A stretch of 64,000 bases of DNA from Photobacterium proteolyticum (GCF_001939735.1 NZ_MJIL01000090.1:62001-126000); one strand, 5' to 3'; shown: positions 47,295 through 56,147, numbered from the stretch's first letter. Translations and numbers: made by a program. Notes: generated by a model not told the origin, from the sequence alone.

Positions 47295-47891
47295 ATGGGA
47301 ATTAAGCTACCCGGCTTTATCCAGCGCTTCTGGATATGGTTCAGAAAACCGAGCCATTTCGCGATTGGAAGCATACTGACGGTAGGTATCGTGGTGGGGG
47401 TTGTGTTCTGGGGCGGGTTCAATACCGCAATGGAAATGACCAATCAGGAAGACTTTTGTATCAGTTGTCATGAAATGGAGAATAACGTCTATCAGGAATA
47501 TGTCGGTACCATTCACTACAACAACCGCAGTGGCGTTCGGGCGACGTGCCCTGATTGTCATGTGCCCAAAGAGTGGGTGCCGAAAATGGTACGTAAGATC
47601 CAGGCCAGTAAAGAGCTGTACGCCAAGGCGTTTGGTATCGTCGATACGCCCAAGAAGTTTGAGGAGCATCGTTTCGAGATGGCTTCACGCGAGTGGGAGA
47701 GGATGAAGGCCAACGATTCGCAAGAATGTCGTAACTGTCATAACTTCGAGTACATGGATCTCACTACCCAGAAGCCCGTCGCCTCCAAGATCCACAACGA
47801 GGCAGAAGATGCAGGCAAAACCTGTATAGACTGTCACAAAGGTATCGCTCACCAGCTACCAAAAGGCCATAAGATAGAAAAAGCGATCTAG
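47295..47891 (+). CDS. napC: NapC, tetra-haem membrane quinol dehydrogenase
   Basis: 198 residues of the NapC/NirT family. One N-terminal membrane helix (about 20-45) is followed by four haem motifs: CISCH, CPDCH, CRNCH and CIDCH. AGGAGG precedes the ATG. It oxidises quinol and feeds NapB. The operon therefore has both quinol routes, NapGH and NapC. The 3' half of this gene is repeated 5.75 kb downstream. Confidence 0.95.
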   Translation: MGIKLPGFIQRFWIWFRKPSHFAIGSILTVGIVVGVVFWGGFNTAMEMTNQEDFCISCHEMENNVYQEYVGTIHYNNRSGVRATCPDCHVPKEWVPKMVRKIQASKELYAKAFGIVDTPKKFEEHRFEMASREWERMKANDSQECRNCHNFEYMDLTTQKPVASKIHNEAEDAGKTCIDCHKGIAHQLPKGHKIEKAI

Positions 47892-47943
47892 TCATATAAC
47901 AAGCAATGAAAATCCCCCAATCGAGCAATCGGTTGGGGATTTT
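47568..47943 (+). repeat. Direct repeat, left copy: napC 3' end plus terminator
   Basis: The 376 bases from about codon 92 of napC through its terminator recur at 53320-53694 with one substitution (47573 G, 53325 A) and one missing C in the terminator stem. The identity ends at GGGGATTTT. The two copies bracket the AT-rich island. Confidence 0.95.
47909..47943 (+). terminator. Terminator of the nap operon
   Basis: AAAATCCCC and GGGGATTTT pair, with additional internal pairing of the CCAATCG/CGGTTGG part. It lies 18 bases after the napC stop. Confidence 0.85.
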
Positions 47944-48042
47944 AGTTTTGATTTTTTAGCTATAGGTTAAGATGAAGATTTTAGTCGTATGCTTTATTAC
48001 AGATTAACTTTAGTCGGCTTGCTGTTTAAATTTAAATAAATA

Positions 48043-48070
48043 ATGAGAGCTCTAGGACATGAGCTCTCAT
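48043..48070 (-). terminator. Terminator of the island gene cluster
   Basis: ATGAGAGCTC pairs with GAGCTCTCAT over eight bases, followed on the minus strand by an AT-rich tract. It lies 12 bases past the transglycosylase stop. Confidence 0.75.
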
Positions 48071-48082
48071 TTTATGTCGAAA

Positions 48083-49420
48083 TTAAATGGCTTTTTCTTT
48101 ATATAATTCTATTCGAGATGTGACCTTTTTTAGATAATGCTTTGTTTCATCATAAGGTAAGTTTGCTAATAACTTTTGATAAACATCACTTGCTGATAGT
48201 TCATTAATTATCTCTGCGGCATTAGTTATATTTCGTGAACCGTTTGGATTAAAAGCTTTTGCTACATTTCCAGCTCCAGTATTATATGCAGCTATGGTGC
48301 AATATAAGCGACTTTCTGGGTTGTTAATTCGTTTTAAATACTGGGTGTCTAGGATGTGTAAATAAGCTGCACCAGTTTCAATATTCGTTTCAGGGATATA
48401 TAGTTCAGAAGATCTCATTGGTTTGTCGATTCTGCGAAATTTTCTATTTACATCGTGTCCGGCAGTTGTTGGGACTATTTGCATTAACCCGTAAGCGGGA
48501 ACTAGGGATTTCGCCTTAGGATCAAAACTAGACTCTGAGTGCATAATAGCCATAATAAGAGAAGCTGGTACCTTCCATTCTAGGCTTTCTTTTTCTGCCA
48601 AGTTGACAAATTTCCCAGCACGCTTACTTAGACTGTTTTTAGGAAGGCTAACGCGATACTCCACTACTTTCTTATCTTTAAGTTCTGAATTGTCTCGCTG
48701 ACTTCTTTTTTCTTCATACACAGTATTCAAAGCGTTGATACGTTTTTGGGCATTGGCAATCAAGGCCTTTTTCTGTGTATGAGTGGCTTCTTCTATAGCT
48801 GCTTCCATTTGAGAATTATCAGCTATAAAACGTTCAGCTTCTTTGTCTAGTTCATTTAATTGAGAGTTTGTTTGAGAAATAATAAGTTGCTGAGCATCTT
48901 TTTCATTATCTTTACTATACTCAATTGGTTTTGTAGTAACATTGCCATTTACTAATTCTTCTGGATTTTCAATTCCAGCAGAAATTATTATTGAAGATTT
49001 CTTGTCATCTAGAACTTGAGATAGTTTAAGATTAAGTTTCTTCTTAGCCTCTTCTTCAGACAGTGATGCGTCAACAAGTACGGCTACTCGTATCTCATTA
49101 TTATCATAATCCACTACCGTCTTACTCTGTTTGTTCTGAGAATATTTAACTGTAGTTAAAGATTTCGATATTTCACCAGTACCCCATTCACCAATGATAT
49201 CTGCTCGGTATTGGTCAAATTCTTCCAGATATGCTGTTCGCCAACTTTGATATTCTAATAGATAAGCTTCCATCCATTGCACAAAATCTTTTTGCTTGTG
49301 ACCTGGTGATTGGTTTAAGTAAGTGACCTCACGATCAAGCTCTTTATATAAATTAATTTCAGAAAGTGCAGGTGTCGGCATTAATGCCAAAGCGACCATG
49401 GAAGAAAGTACTTTTCTCAT
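48083..49420 (-). CDS. MltC-like lytic transglycosylase
   Basis: 445 residues. The signal peptide ends near TPALS (about 16-20) and has no lipobox Cys, unlike MltC. An N-terminal DUF3393-like region (about 25-170) is followed by a Glu/Gln-rich, probably coiled-coil linker (about 180-270). A C-terminal SLT domain follows (about 285-430) with catalytic Glu in MHSESSFDPKAKS, then AYGLMQIVPTTAG and YNTGAGNVAKAF. It cleaves peptidoglycan strands to anhydro-muropeptides in the periplasm. It is the last gene of the island cluster. Such enzymes in gene clusters often open the wall for an envelope-spanning machine; that role is inferred. Confidence 0.85.
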   Translation of the reverse strand: MRKVLSSMVALALMPTPALSEINLYKELDREVTYLNQSPGHKQKDFVQWMEAYLLEYQSWRTAYLEEFDQYRADIIGEWGTGEISKSLTTVKYSQNKQSKTVVDYDNNEIRVAVLVDASLSEEEAKKKLNLKLSQVLDDKKSSIIISAGIENPEELVNGNVTTKPIEYSKDNEKDAQQLIISQTNSQLNELDKEAERFIADNSQMEAAIEEATHTQKKALIANAQKRINALNTVYEEKRSQRDNSELKDKKVVEYRVSLPKNSLSKRAGKFVNLAEKESLEWKVPASLIMAIMHSESSFDPKAKSLVPAYGLMQIVPTTAGHDVNRKFRRIDKPMRSSELYIPETNIETGAAYLHILDTQYLKRINNPESRLYCTIAAYNTGAGNVAKAFNPNGSRNITNAAEIINELSASDVYQKLLANLPYDETKHYLKKVTSRIELYKEKAI

Positions 49421-49617
49421 AAAACGTCCTTTTTACATGTTGACAATAAAGCCTAACAAACCGTTCTTTAATAGGTGTTAGGTGAATTAATATATGGAAA
49501 TATCAATGAAATAAGAAAAAATACAAGTTATTTCCGTTCCTTTTAGAAGCTAAATGATATTGCTTTGTTTCTTTGTGAAATTACGTTGCATATCTGATGT
49601 GCATACTAAGTTGAGCC

Positions 49618-49641
49618 AAGAAAGGCTGGAGTCCCAGCCTT
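49618..49641 (-). terminator. Hairpin after the LPP20-like lipoprotein gene
   Basis: AAGGCTGG pairs with CCAGCCTT over AGTC; on the minus strand TTTCTT follows. It lies 12 bases after the stop at 49654. The transglycosylase gene therefore probably has its own promoter in 49421-49617. Confidence 0.75.
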
Positions 49642-49653
49642 CTATTGACCAGA

Positions 49654-50253
49654 TTACTGAGTACTTAACGAGCTCAATGCTGCTTTCAACTCTTCAGCTG
49701 CTTTCTTATTGTTAAATTTTTGCCACAATTCTGATTCACGATCCCCTGCTGTTGCAGTTATCTTCGATACATTGGCATCATAAGTAGCTTTATCCATCCC
49801 TACTAGAGTGTATAAACCACCGGCAGGACTAGTTTGCGTACGCAAAACGCGGCTATTAACTAAGGTACGTGAAGTTACGTTTTTGGAAACTGATTTAAAT
49901 TGTTCAACCACTTCTTCAACAACAGAATCATTTGTAGATTTAATATTTGACTCAGCGGCCTGCTGAAATAAGTTGTTAACATTGGTTTCAAAGTTCTGTG
50001 CTAGACGTTTCCGTGCATCGTTTGTTGCAATGTCACGCATGATACTCATACCTGCGACACTTTTCTTTGCGTAACCAACTCCACCTATTTCAACACCTTG
50101 AGGCATAACATCACAAATCCAGTATGGCGCTTCGACTTCAGGAGCATCAGGATAAGTGCAGTTCATTAGTGTTACATCTTCGAGAGTTTGATTACTCTGA
50201 CAGCCTACTAGTCCAGCAGCTATAGCTAATATTAGCAACGTTTTATTCATCAT
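49654..50253 (-). CDS. LPP20-family lipoprotein
   Basis: 199 residues. The lipoprotein signal ends in LVGC (Cys at 18), followed by QSN, so outer-membrane sorting is likely. The region GGVGYAKKSVAGMSIMRDIATNDARKRL is typical of LPP20/FlgP-like proteins, where an alanine-rich helix packs on a beta sheet. A charged C-terminus (KKAAEELKAALSS) follows. The stop is followed by a terminator and the start lies 12 bp after the upstream lipoprotein gene. Function is unknown; relatives such as FlgP form rings in the Vibrio flagellar outer membrane. Confidence 0.75.
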   Translation of the reverse strand: MMNKTLLILAIAAGLVGCQSNQTLEDVTLMNCTYPDAPEVEAPYWICDVMPQGVEIGGVGYAKKSVAGMSIMRDIATNDARKRLAQNFETNVNNLFQQAAESNIKSTNDSVVEEVVEQFKSVSKNVTSRTLVNSRVLRTQTSPAGGLYTLVGMDKATYDANVSKITATAGDRESELWQKFNNKKAAEELKAALSSLSTQ

Positions 50254-50265
50254 TATTCCTTATTA

Positions 50266-51294
50266 TTAGAAGATTTTATCTGCCGTTTCGGTTGCTGTAT
50301 TGCATAAATATTCGGTAAAATCATTACCATCACATATGCCGTTAAAATCTGTCTTAGCGGTATCTCCTTTTTGTACTTGTTTGGCTATTTCTTTATCAAT
50401 AACAACCCAAGAGTATTTCGCTTTTATTGCATCATTTTTATTATCAACAACATAACCGTCACCGTATTGGCGAGTCTCAATTTCAATATTACCGTCGCCA
50501 TCATCTACTTTCTCTCTCGAAGTAAGTAAAACAGTTTGTTTTGGTTCAACATTGCGCTTCGAACCGATTGATACTTTAACCATATCAGCAGTATCACAAG
50601 AACGCATTTCCATAACTACACCAACTGGCGCTAAAGCATTTTTTATTTTTTGATCTGCACGGGTCAACGCATTTTTAGCTGCTACTGTAAGCATGCTATT
50701 GTAATCTTCTTTTGTGTAAGGACAATTTGAATTTCGTGTATCCCGAGATTGACTATCATCTCCATCTAGTTCAATTCTCGCTAATGTTTCCATAGATGGC
50801 ATCGACACTATCTTGGTAATACCGGTTACTTCTGCAGAGTAGCGACATGATGCTGGAACATAGTGTTTCTTCCCTTCATCATCGACCCAAGTATATGCCT
50901 CTTTAAATGAATGATTAAAGTTTGCTCCGTTGACATCTGTGATAATAGCAAAGTCGGCAACAGGAACTTTATGAGAGTTATATTTTCCCGTTGATTCAGC
51001 TAAACGGATTTCATCTTTCAACTTTTTAGCTAATGAGCGATCAACCACTTTGGTACCCGTTTTGCTAACTTCATTTTCAATTAGAGAAGTAAGTTTCTTG
51101 CTAATTCGGACCGCTGCTTTATCATCAAATTCAACTTCAGCTGGAAGTATGATAGCACTATATTTATCACTACTGTTACCAGGGACCTCACTGACTGGGA
51201 TGTTGACACGTGTACTGGGGGGGCACACTTCTTTTACAGCACAACCACTTAAAATCGCAGCTGAAAGTACAGCCATAACAAATTGCTTTTTCAT
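50266..51294 (-). CDS. CsgG-like outer-membrane lipoprotein
   Basis: 342 residues with lipobox LSGC (Cys at 18). The segment GTKVVDRSLAKKLKDEIRLA, followed by ADFAIITDVNGANF, follows the CsgG pattern (VVDR, L..L..E, then A.Y.I.G). A C-terminal part with Cys residues and a GDGYVVDN segment is not recognised. CsgG forms a secretion pore; the related FlgT and LpoB-type folds act in flagella and wall synthesis. It probably sits in the outer membrane with the two LPP20-like lipoproteins encoded on each side. CsgG-like is by motif only. Confidence 0.65.
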   Translation of the reverse strand: MKKQFVMAVLSAAILSGCAVKEVCPPSTRVNIPVSEVPGNSSDKYSAIILPAEVEFDDKAAVRISKKLTSLIENEVSKTGTKVVDRSLAKKLKDEIRLAESTGKYNSHKVPVADFAIITDVNGANFNHSFKEAYTWVDDEGKKHYVPASCRYSAEVTGITKIVSMPSMETLARIELDGDDSQSRDTRNSNCPYTKEDYNSMLTVAAKNALTRADQKIKNALAPVGVVMEMRSCDTADMVKVSIGSKRNVEPKQTVLLTSREKVDDGDGNIEIETRQYGDGYVVDNKNDAIKAKYSWVVIDKEIAKQVQKGDTAKTDFNGICDGNDFTEYLCNTATETADKIF

Positions 51295-51322
51295 TAACCT
51301 AAGTCCTCTGAAGATTAGTATT

Positions 51323-52303
51323 TTAATTAATACCTAGAGCCACCCACACGCCTTGCTCTTCAAGCTGATGTGAGAAATGTCTAGCGGCCCCTTCCTGAGC
51401 CATTTTGTAGCTTGATACTGAGTTACCTGTGGCAATAACTTCGTGACTTCCTAATACACTGCTATTCTTGCTTCGAGTGAGTAAATTAGCACTAACTGTT
51501 GTGATGTAAGCTTCCATCAAATATTGTTGGCGCCAGTCAGTATCAAAAATTATTTCATGTGAATATTGAGTTGCAGGAGAAGAGGTAGTTGAAATACCTT
51601 CCTGGCTTAATTGGTTGGCAAGCATTTTAATCATCCATTTATCTCGCTTACTACCTTTTATATAAATGACTGTAGATGCCTTTACTGCATCTACTTTTCT
51701 TTGCAACTCATTAACTACAGGCATCCATGTAAGACTAGGCTGTTCAGAAACTGCAGCTAACATTGTTGATCGAGTTAGTGCATTTGCACGTACTTGATTG
51801 ACATTTCTATTTCTTAACCACCAAACTAATGGGTCTGTTGAACTTAATGCGTGCAGTTGGCGTTTTGCTTCCGCTTCGATTTCATTTAGTTCACGTTCTA
51901 ACTGGTAAGCAATGTCCGATTTGGATATTTTTGCTTCTACGTAATACGTATATTCATCAATTTTCTTACTCTTAGTGAAATGTGCACCGCTAAGTATGAC
52001 TGGGGCCGTTTTAGTCTTTATTTTTAGGTCGTTGAGGCTTTGAAAATTCTCATCACTGTTAGTTTGTCTTAGAATATTACGTGAGTAACTTGATGATTCA
52101 ACTTGTGTCCATAAACGTTTAGTAATTTGAGATAGGGCATTATTTTGAGCTTGTAAAATATTTCGGCCTTGACCGACAACAAAGTAATGCTCATTAGTCT
52201 CAACGTTAGGTTGTGTAACCCATTCGGGAATTGCCGTTGACTGACAACTAGATAAAGTTAAAGCTACTCCAAGAAACAGCGCCTTTTTTAAGTTATACGT
52301 CAT
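51323..52303 (-). CDS. LPP20-like lipoprotein, larger form
   Basis: 326 residues from the ATG at 52303, which has AAGGG upstream; an in-frame ATG 12 codons earlier would disrupt the signal peptide. Lipobox LSSC has Cys at 20. IPEWVTQP and HYFVVGQGRNILQAQNNAL match the LPP20 pattern (P-W-V, then Y-x-VG-x-G and an alanine-rich helix). The C-terminal half is not recognised. It overlaps no gene and lies four bases from the upstream membrane-protein gene, so the two are co-translated or nearly so. Confidence 0.7.
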   Translation of the reverse strand: MTYNLKKALFLGVALTLSSCQSTAIPEWVTQPNVETNEHYFVVGQGRNILQAQNNALSQITKRLWTQVESSSYSRNILRQTNSDENFQSLNDLKIKTKTAPVILSGAHFTKSKKIDEYTYYVEAKISKSDIAYQLERELNEIEAEAKRQLHALSSTDPLVWWLRNRNVNQVRANALTRSTMLAAVSEQPSLTWMPVVNELQRKVDAVKASTVIYIKGSKRDKWMIKMLANQLSQEGISTTSSPATQYSHEIIFDTDWRQQYLMEAYITTVSANLLTRSKNSSVLGSHEVIATGNSVSSYKMAQEGAARHFSHQLEEQGVWVALGIN

Positions 52304-52307
52304 TATA

Positions 52308-53084
52308 TTAACCCTTTGCAAAATAAGCGTTATATTCAAAGCGTGTTAAATAGCTTTCAGCCATTACTGCTGGAGAAAGCTCGGTAACGGCATATGCATT
52401 TGGACGTTGCATACGTACTGCCGATAATTCACTCTCCAAAGATTCTTTCCCTTGGTTTAAGGCATTATTTAGCGATTTAAGGCTACTGATAGTCAATTGT
52501 GGGATATCACCGTAATCTACAATACCGATTAATAGTGAATAAAACATGGCATTCCGGCCAAGTTCTTGACTTTCTAAATAATAATCTATATTTCCACTAT
52601 CAGTGAAGTAAGGCCCTGACTGTTCGAACAATTGAACGAGTGAAAGATCATTTATTTCACCGTTGTGATAAGGAAGTGAAGCCTGAAAGTCTTTTATGAG
52701 AGATACAAGTGACAAACCAACAATTCGTTCATTTTTTACAGCCAAAGATAGTAGATATTTATTATCCTTGTAATAACGAAAGGTTACATCTTGATTCAAT
52801 TTTGATTGTTTTATTGCTTGTGCGACACCAAGTTCAGACTCAGCATATTCGAGAGTATGTCCAATGCTAATTTTGCTCAATCGAGCATACTCTACCTCAT
52901 TGGTCCAAATGGCTTTAATACCTTCGTAGGAAGTGATTACAACTTCCTTGGTATCATTCCACTGACCAATTGACAGCATAATTGCAACAACGGTAAGAGC
53001 TGTACTCTGGACTTTTTGCCAAAAACTGATTTCTTCTCTTATTTCTGCGAGCTCTTCGATATTTGCTTCTTGACTGTTTTCCAC
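52308..53084 (-). CDS. Membrane-anchored protein, possible ETEC_3214-type family
   Basis: 258 residues. One N-terminal hydrophobic segment (about 25-42, VQSTALTVVAIMLSIGQW) is preceded by an acidic helix, so it should be an inner-membrane protein with a large soluble part. The pattern LSKISIGHTLEYAESELGVAQ, then FRYYKDNKYLLSLAVKN, resembles what I recall of the ETEC_3214 family; I am not sure. It is the first gene of the island cluster, and its promoter should lie in 53085-53319. Confidence 0.6.
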   Translation of the reverse strand: MENSQEANIEELAEIREEISFWQKVQSTALTVVAIMLSIGQWNDTKEVVITSYEGIKAIWTNEVEYARLSKISIGHTLEYAESELGVAQAIKQSKLNQDVTFRYYKDNKYLLSLAVKNERIVGLSLVSLIKDFQASLPYHNGEINDLSLVQLFEQSGPYFTDSGNIDYYLESQELGRNAMFYSLLIGIVDYGDIPQLTISSLKSLNNALNQGKESLESELSAVRMQRPNAYAVTELSPAVMAESYLTRFEYNAYFAKG

Positions 53085-53319
53085 GTTGAATTAATAACCC
53101 AAAACGAAATATTAAACTACATCTTAGTCTATCGATTCACCTCAAACATTAGCCTTAATTATGAATTGATGTGCATGTCACACTGGTTGATTGTGAATAG
53201 TGATGCTGATCACTTGTATTTATATGTTTTGTTTATGTGTCTTTGTGTTTTTGTAGCGTTTTGTTAACGCTATCGATTTTGTTTTTCTTAGAGAATCGTT
53301 TAGTAATGACCATTTGGAT

Positions 53320-53643
53320 AAAGAATGGGTGCCGAAAATGGTACGTAAGATCCAGGCCAGTAAAGAGCTGTACGCCAAGGCGTTTGGTATCGTCGATACG
53401 CCCAAGAAGTTTGAGGAGCATCGTTTCGAGATGGCTTCACGCGAGTGGGAGAGGATGAAGGCCAACGATTCGCAAGAATGTCGTAACTGTCATAACTTCG
53501 AGTACATGGATCTCACTACCCAGAAGCCCGTCGCCTCCAAGATCCACAACGAGGCAGAAGATGCAGGCAAAACCTGTATAGACTGTCACAAAGGTATCGC
53601 TCACCAGCTACCAAAAGGCCATAAGATAGAAAAAGCGATCTAG
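53320..53643 (+). pseudogene. napC: 5'-truncated napC copy
   Basis: An open frame continues from the repeat border to TAG at 53643 and keeps the last two haem motifs (CRNCH, CIDCH), but lacks the membrane helix and first two haems. An ATG at 53314, outside the repeat, leaves the frame open by chance. Without a signal or anchor it should not work as NapC. It is identical to the intact gene apart from one base near the border. Confidence 0.85.
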
Positions 53644-53694
53644 TCATATAACAAGCAATGAAAATCCCCAATCGAGCAATCGGTTGGGGATTTT
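53320..53694 (+). repeat. Direct repeat, right copy: napC 3' end plus terminator
   Basis: 375 bases matching 47568-47943, with one substitution and one deleted C. The second copy includes a functional-looking terminator (AAAATCCCC...GGGGATTTTTT). Confidence 0.95.
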
Positions 53695-53719
53695 TTATGT
53701 TGTGTCAATAACGTGACTT

Positions 53720-53950
53720 TTATTCATCAGTCGCATCTTTGGGTTTGTCTTTAAGTGCAAAGTTAATTTTGCTGACTGATATTTCGGTATTGAGAAAGGC
53801 GAAGAAGGCAACGACGCCGTTTAGCGGGCCGCTAAAGTTGACTTTATCACTGAACAATATGTTGATCGCTTCCAGCATAATAATTTTCGAGCCAACCAGC
53901 ACAGCCAGCGTATAGCCTACAAAAAGCCGTTGCGGAGTAGTAATTGGCAA
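53720..53950 (-). CDS. Small membrane protein, unknown function
   Basis: About 76 residues, read from a TTG; two hydrophobic segments (FVGYTLAVLVGSKIIML and NGVVAFFAFLNTEI) and a charged tail. The frame stays open further upstream (CIIQYCLPITTPQRL) without an ATG, so the true start is uncertain and the gene may be 5'-damaged. It lies just outside the island and is probably part of the original napC-downstream neighbourhood. Confidence 0.5.
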   Translation of the reverse strand: MPITTPQRLFVGYTLAVLVGSKIIMLEAINILFSDKVNFSGPLNGVVAFFAFLNTEISVSKINFALKDKPKDATDE

Positions 53951-54257
53951 GCAATATTGGATAATACATGCAAACGATTGCTTTTAGGTGGGGCGATAAT
54001 TGTGACTCCGGTTCCAATTTGTGTGCTTGGGATCAACTTAATAACTTCAACATTAAGGTATTTTGATGGCAGATTGATGCTAATAAGGGATAAGGCAAGA
54101 ATCCGTTTTATGGAGCGATATTGGATGTTTTGTATCCATTATTCGACGGCAATAATAGAGAATGATATAGCTAGCACGTGAAAGTGTTATTTTTTGTTAC
54201 TGAGTTAGAGTAAAAAGTCTATTGCCTGTCTTCTTCCCTTAGTTTATTCCTACATTT
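53951..54257. other. Intergenic region, no clear gene
   Basis: About 300 bp of AT-rich sequence before the diguanylate cyclase. A plus-strand frame at 53930-54181 has no family resemblance. Promoters for both flanking genes may lie here. Confidence 0.4.
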
Positions 54258-55556
54258 TTGAACACACTAATAAGCGATGTGCCTGTGAGTCCTAATGCCG
54301 CCTTAAACGAACAATTATTCATTGAATCCCACTATGGTGTTGTTATTCACCGGGGTTTTAAGCCGCTTTATGCGGACGATAATTATGCCCGTTATTTTGG
54401 CTATGAATGTGGCCAGGATATCCTTGCGTTATCTAGCTTGCTGGATCTTATCGTTCCCCATGAGCAGCATAATGCCATTCTGACCTATGAGGCGACGATG
54501 GCCGGAGAGACCAAGCCAGGTGTGCGTACTTATAAGAACATCGATAATGAAGGTAATGAGATCATTGTGTTGACGGTAGATCATGTCATTGAATGGCAAG
54601 GGCAACCCGCGATGCAGGTGACCTTGATTGATCTGAGCCCGCAGGTGGAAATTCAGCGTCAGTTACAGGCCAGTGAAGAGCGTTACCGTGCGTTGGTTGA
54701 TGGCTCAATTCAAGGCATCCTTGTTCATAAGAACTTCAAGCCGTTATTTTGCAATCTGGCCTATGCCAAGATGCTGGGGTTTGATGATGAACAGGCATTA
54801 ATGGATCAACCGTCGATACTGCCGTTAATTGCTAAGAGCCATCACCTTCAGGCTCATAAAGACAACCACAAGCTGTTGATTGGAGAACAGCAGTCGATTA
54901 AAACCGAGGCACAGAGCATTCGTTGTAACGGGTCAACGGTGTGGCTTAGCCTTCTGTCGAGGCCCATTCAGTGGAATGGTGAACAAGTGGTACAGGTAAC
55001 GGCGATGGATATTACCGAACAACAGCTGCTGCGTGAGCGGCTTGAACATCGGGCCAATTATGATGGGCTGACAAATCTGCTAAACCGCCGTGCCGTTATG
55101 GAGCTTCTGGAAAAGCAATTTGCCCATGATCGGATGCTCAATAACCCTTTGTGCTGTGTATTGATTGACTTTGACAACTTCAAGTCGATTAACGATCAAT
55201 ATGGCCACCATGTCGGTGATGAAGTATTGAAGCTATTCGCTGACAGTTGCAAGCAAAGCATCCGAAAAAGTGATTTCATCGGCCGTTGGGGAGGCGAGGA
55301 GTTTGTGCTGGTGTTGCCGAGCACCGATATCCAACAGGCTGTCAGAATTGCTGAGCGTATCTGCAATAATGTCTCCAGGTTGCGAGTGAAGGCCGATAAT
55401 ACCTCGGTAGGCTTTTCTGTCAGTATGGGGGTCTCTTATTTGTCCTCCGATATTTCCAGCCTCGAACAACTGCTGACAGCGGCTGATAAAGCGCTATACC
55501 ATGCCAAAGACCAAGGCAAGAACCGTGTTGTTGTTGCGAGTGAGGATATGCTTTAG
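54258..55556 (+). CDS. Diguanylate cyclase with two PAS domains
   Basis: 432 residues. Two PAS-like sensor domains (about 25-130 and 140-260) precede a GGDEF domain with active-site GRWGGEEFVLVLPS (about 340). An RKSD inhibitory site lies five residues upstream, so it should make cyclic di-GMP and be inhibited by its product. No membrane helix is present. The start is uncertain: TTG at 54258 gives the N-terminus MNTLISDVPVSPN. A single-gene unit. Confidence 0.88.
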   Translation: MNTLISDVPVSPNAALNEQLFIESHYGVVIHRGFKPLYADDNYARYFGYECGQDILALSSLLDLIVPHEQHNAILTYEATMAGETKPGVRTYKNIDNEGNEIIVLTVDHVIEWQGQPAMQVTLIDLSPQVEIQRQLQASEERYRALVDGSIQGILVHKNFKPLFCNLAYAKMLGFDDEQALMDQPSILPLIAKSHHLQAHKDNHKLLIGEQQSIKTEAQSIRCNGSTVWLSLLSRPIQWNGEQVVQVTAMDITEQQLLRERLEHRANYDGLTNLLNRRAVMELLEKQFAHDRMLNNPLCCVLIDFDNFKSINDQYGHHVGDEVLKLFADSCKQSIRKSDFIGRWGGEEFVLVLPSTDIQQAVRIAERICNNVSRLRVKADNTSVGFSVSMGVSYLSSDISSLEQLLTAADKALYHAKDQGKNRVVVASEDML

Positions 55557-55601
55557 GTGGTATTGGGCTTATTGCGGTTTGCTGCCGCAATAAACTCAAA
55601 T

Positions 55602-56147
55602 TTAAGTGTGGATGAGAGAGCGGGCGGGGTTACCGGCAACTCGATCATTAGGTGCTACATCTCGGGTTACTACCGCTCCTGCTCCTATGATGGCCTCTTT
55701 GCCAATAGTGACTCCGGGTAAGATTATTGCACCTCCGCCAATCCAGACTTTATCCTCAATTTTAACGGGTTTGGCTGTTTCTTCTCCTGCTAAGCGTCTT
55801 TCTGCATCAAGTGCGTGGGCTGCGGTATATATTTGGACTCGAGGCCCAATCATTACTCCTGAGCCAATTGTCACCCAACCATTATCTAAGATAATTGCAT
55901 CGCAATTGATATAGCTATTTTTACCTACTGAAAGGTGACAGCCGTAACTAAGGTTGAAAGGTGGTGAAATATAGCTTCCATCGTCCAAAGATACTCCTAT
56001 GTTAGTGAGTAACTGCTGTCGTTTAGTTGCATCGATTTCATGATTGAATTTAAAAATGGCAGTGGTGGCTGCGTCTCGAAGGTTTTGTAGTTCACTATCA
56101 AGGCAGTTATAAGTATCACCTGCTCTCATTCGAGTAAGTTCTGACAT
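55602..56147 (-). CDS. Sugar O-acetyltransferase, maltose/galactoside acetyltransferase family
   Basis: 181 residues of left-handed beta-helix hexapeptide repeats. The N-terminal Mac domain (about 5-55), the catalytic His region YTAAHALDAERR (about 108-120) and the repeat end VWIGGGAIILPGVTIG are present. It transfers acetyl from acetyl-CoA to a sugar hydroxyl. It is paralogous to the gene at 62913-63458, on the same strand. Confidence 0.88.
   Translation of the reverse strand: MSELTRMRAGDTYNCLDSELQNLRDAATTAIFKFNHEIDATKRQQLLTNIGVSLDDGSYISPPFNLSYGCHLSVGKNSYINCDAIILDNGWVTIGSGVMIGPRVQIYTAAHALDAERRLAGEETAKPVKIEDKVWIGGGAIILPGVTIGKEAIIGAGAVVTRDVAPNDRVAGNPARSLIHT

Larger units (their letters stand above)
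47944..53319. mobile_element. AT-rich island between napC direct repeats
   Basis: This block of about 5.4 kb is visibly AT-richer than the nap operon and holds five genes all on the minus strand. It is bounded exactly by the two copies of the napC 3' end. No integrase, transposase or phage gene lies inside. The layout, with one intact and one 5'-truncated copy, is what a single-crossover integration of a circle carrying the napC 3' end would give. The borders are directly visible; the mechanism is inferred. Confidence 0.75.

Noticed and set aside
47944-53319. A CRISPR array or phage defence island
   Set aside because: No short regularly spaced repeats, nuclease, helicase or toxin gene is seen. 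The gene products are envelope proteins.
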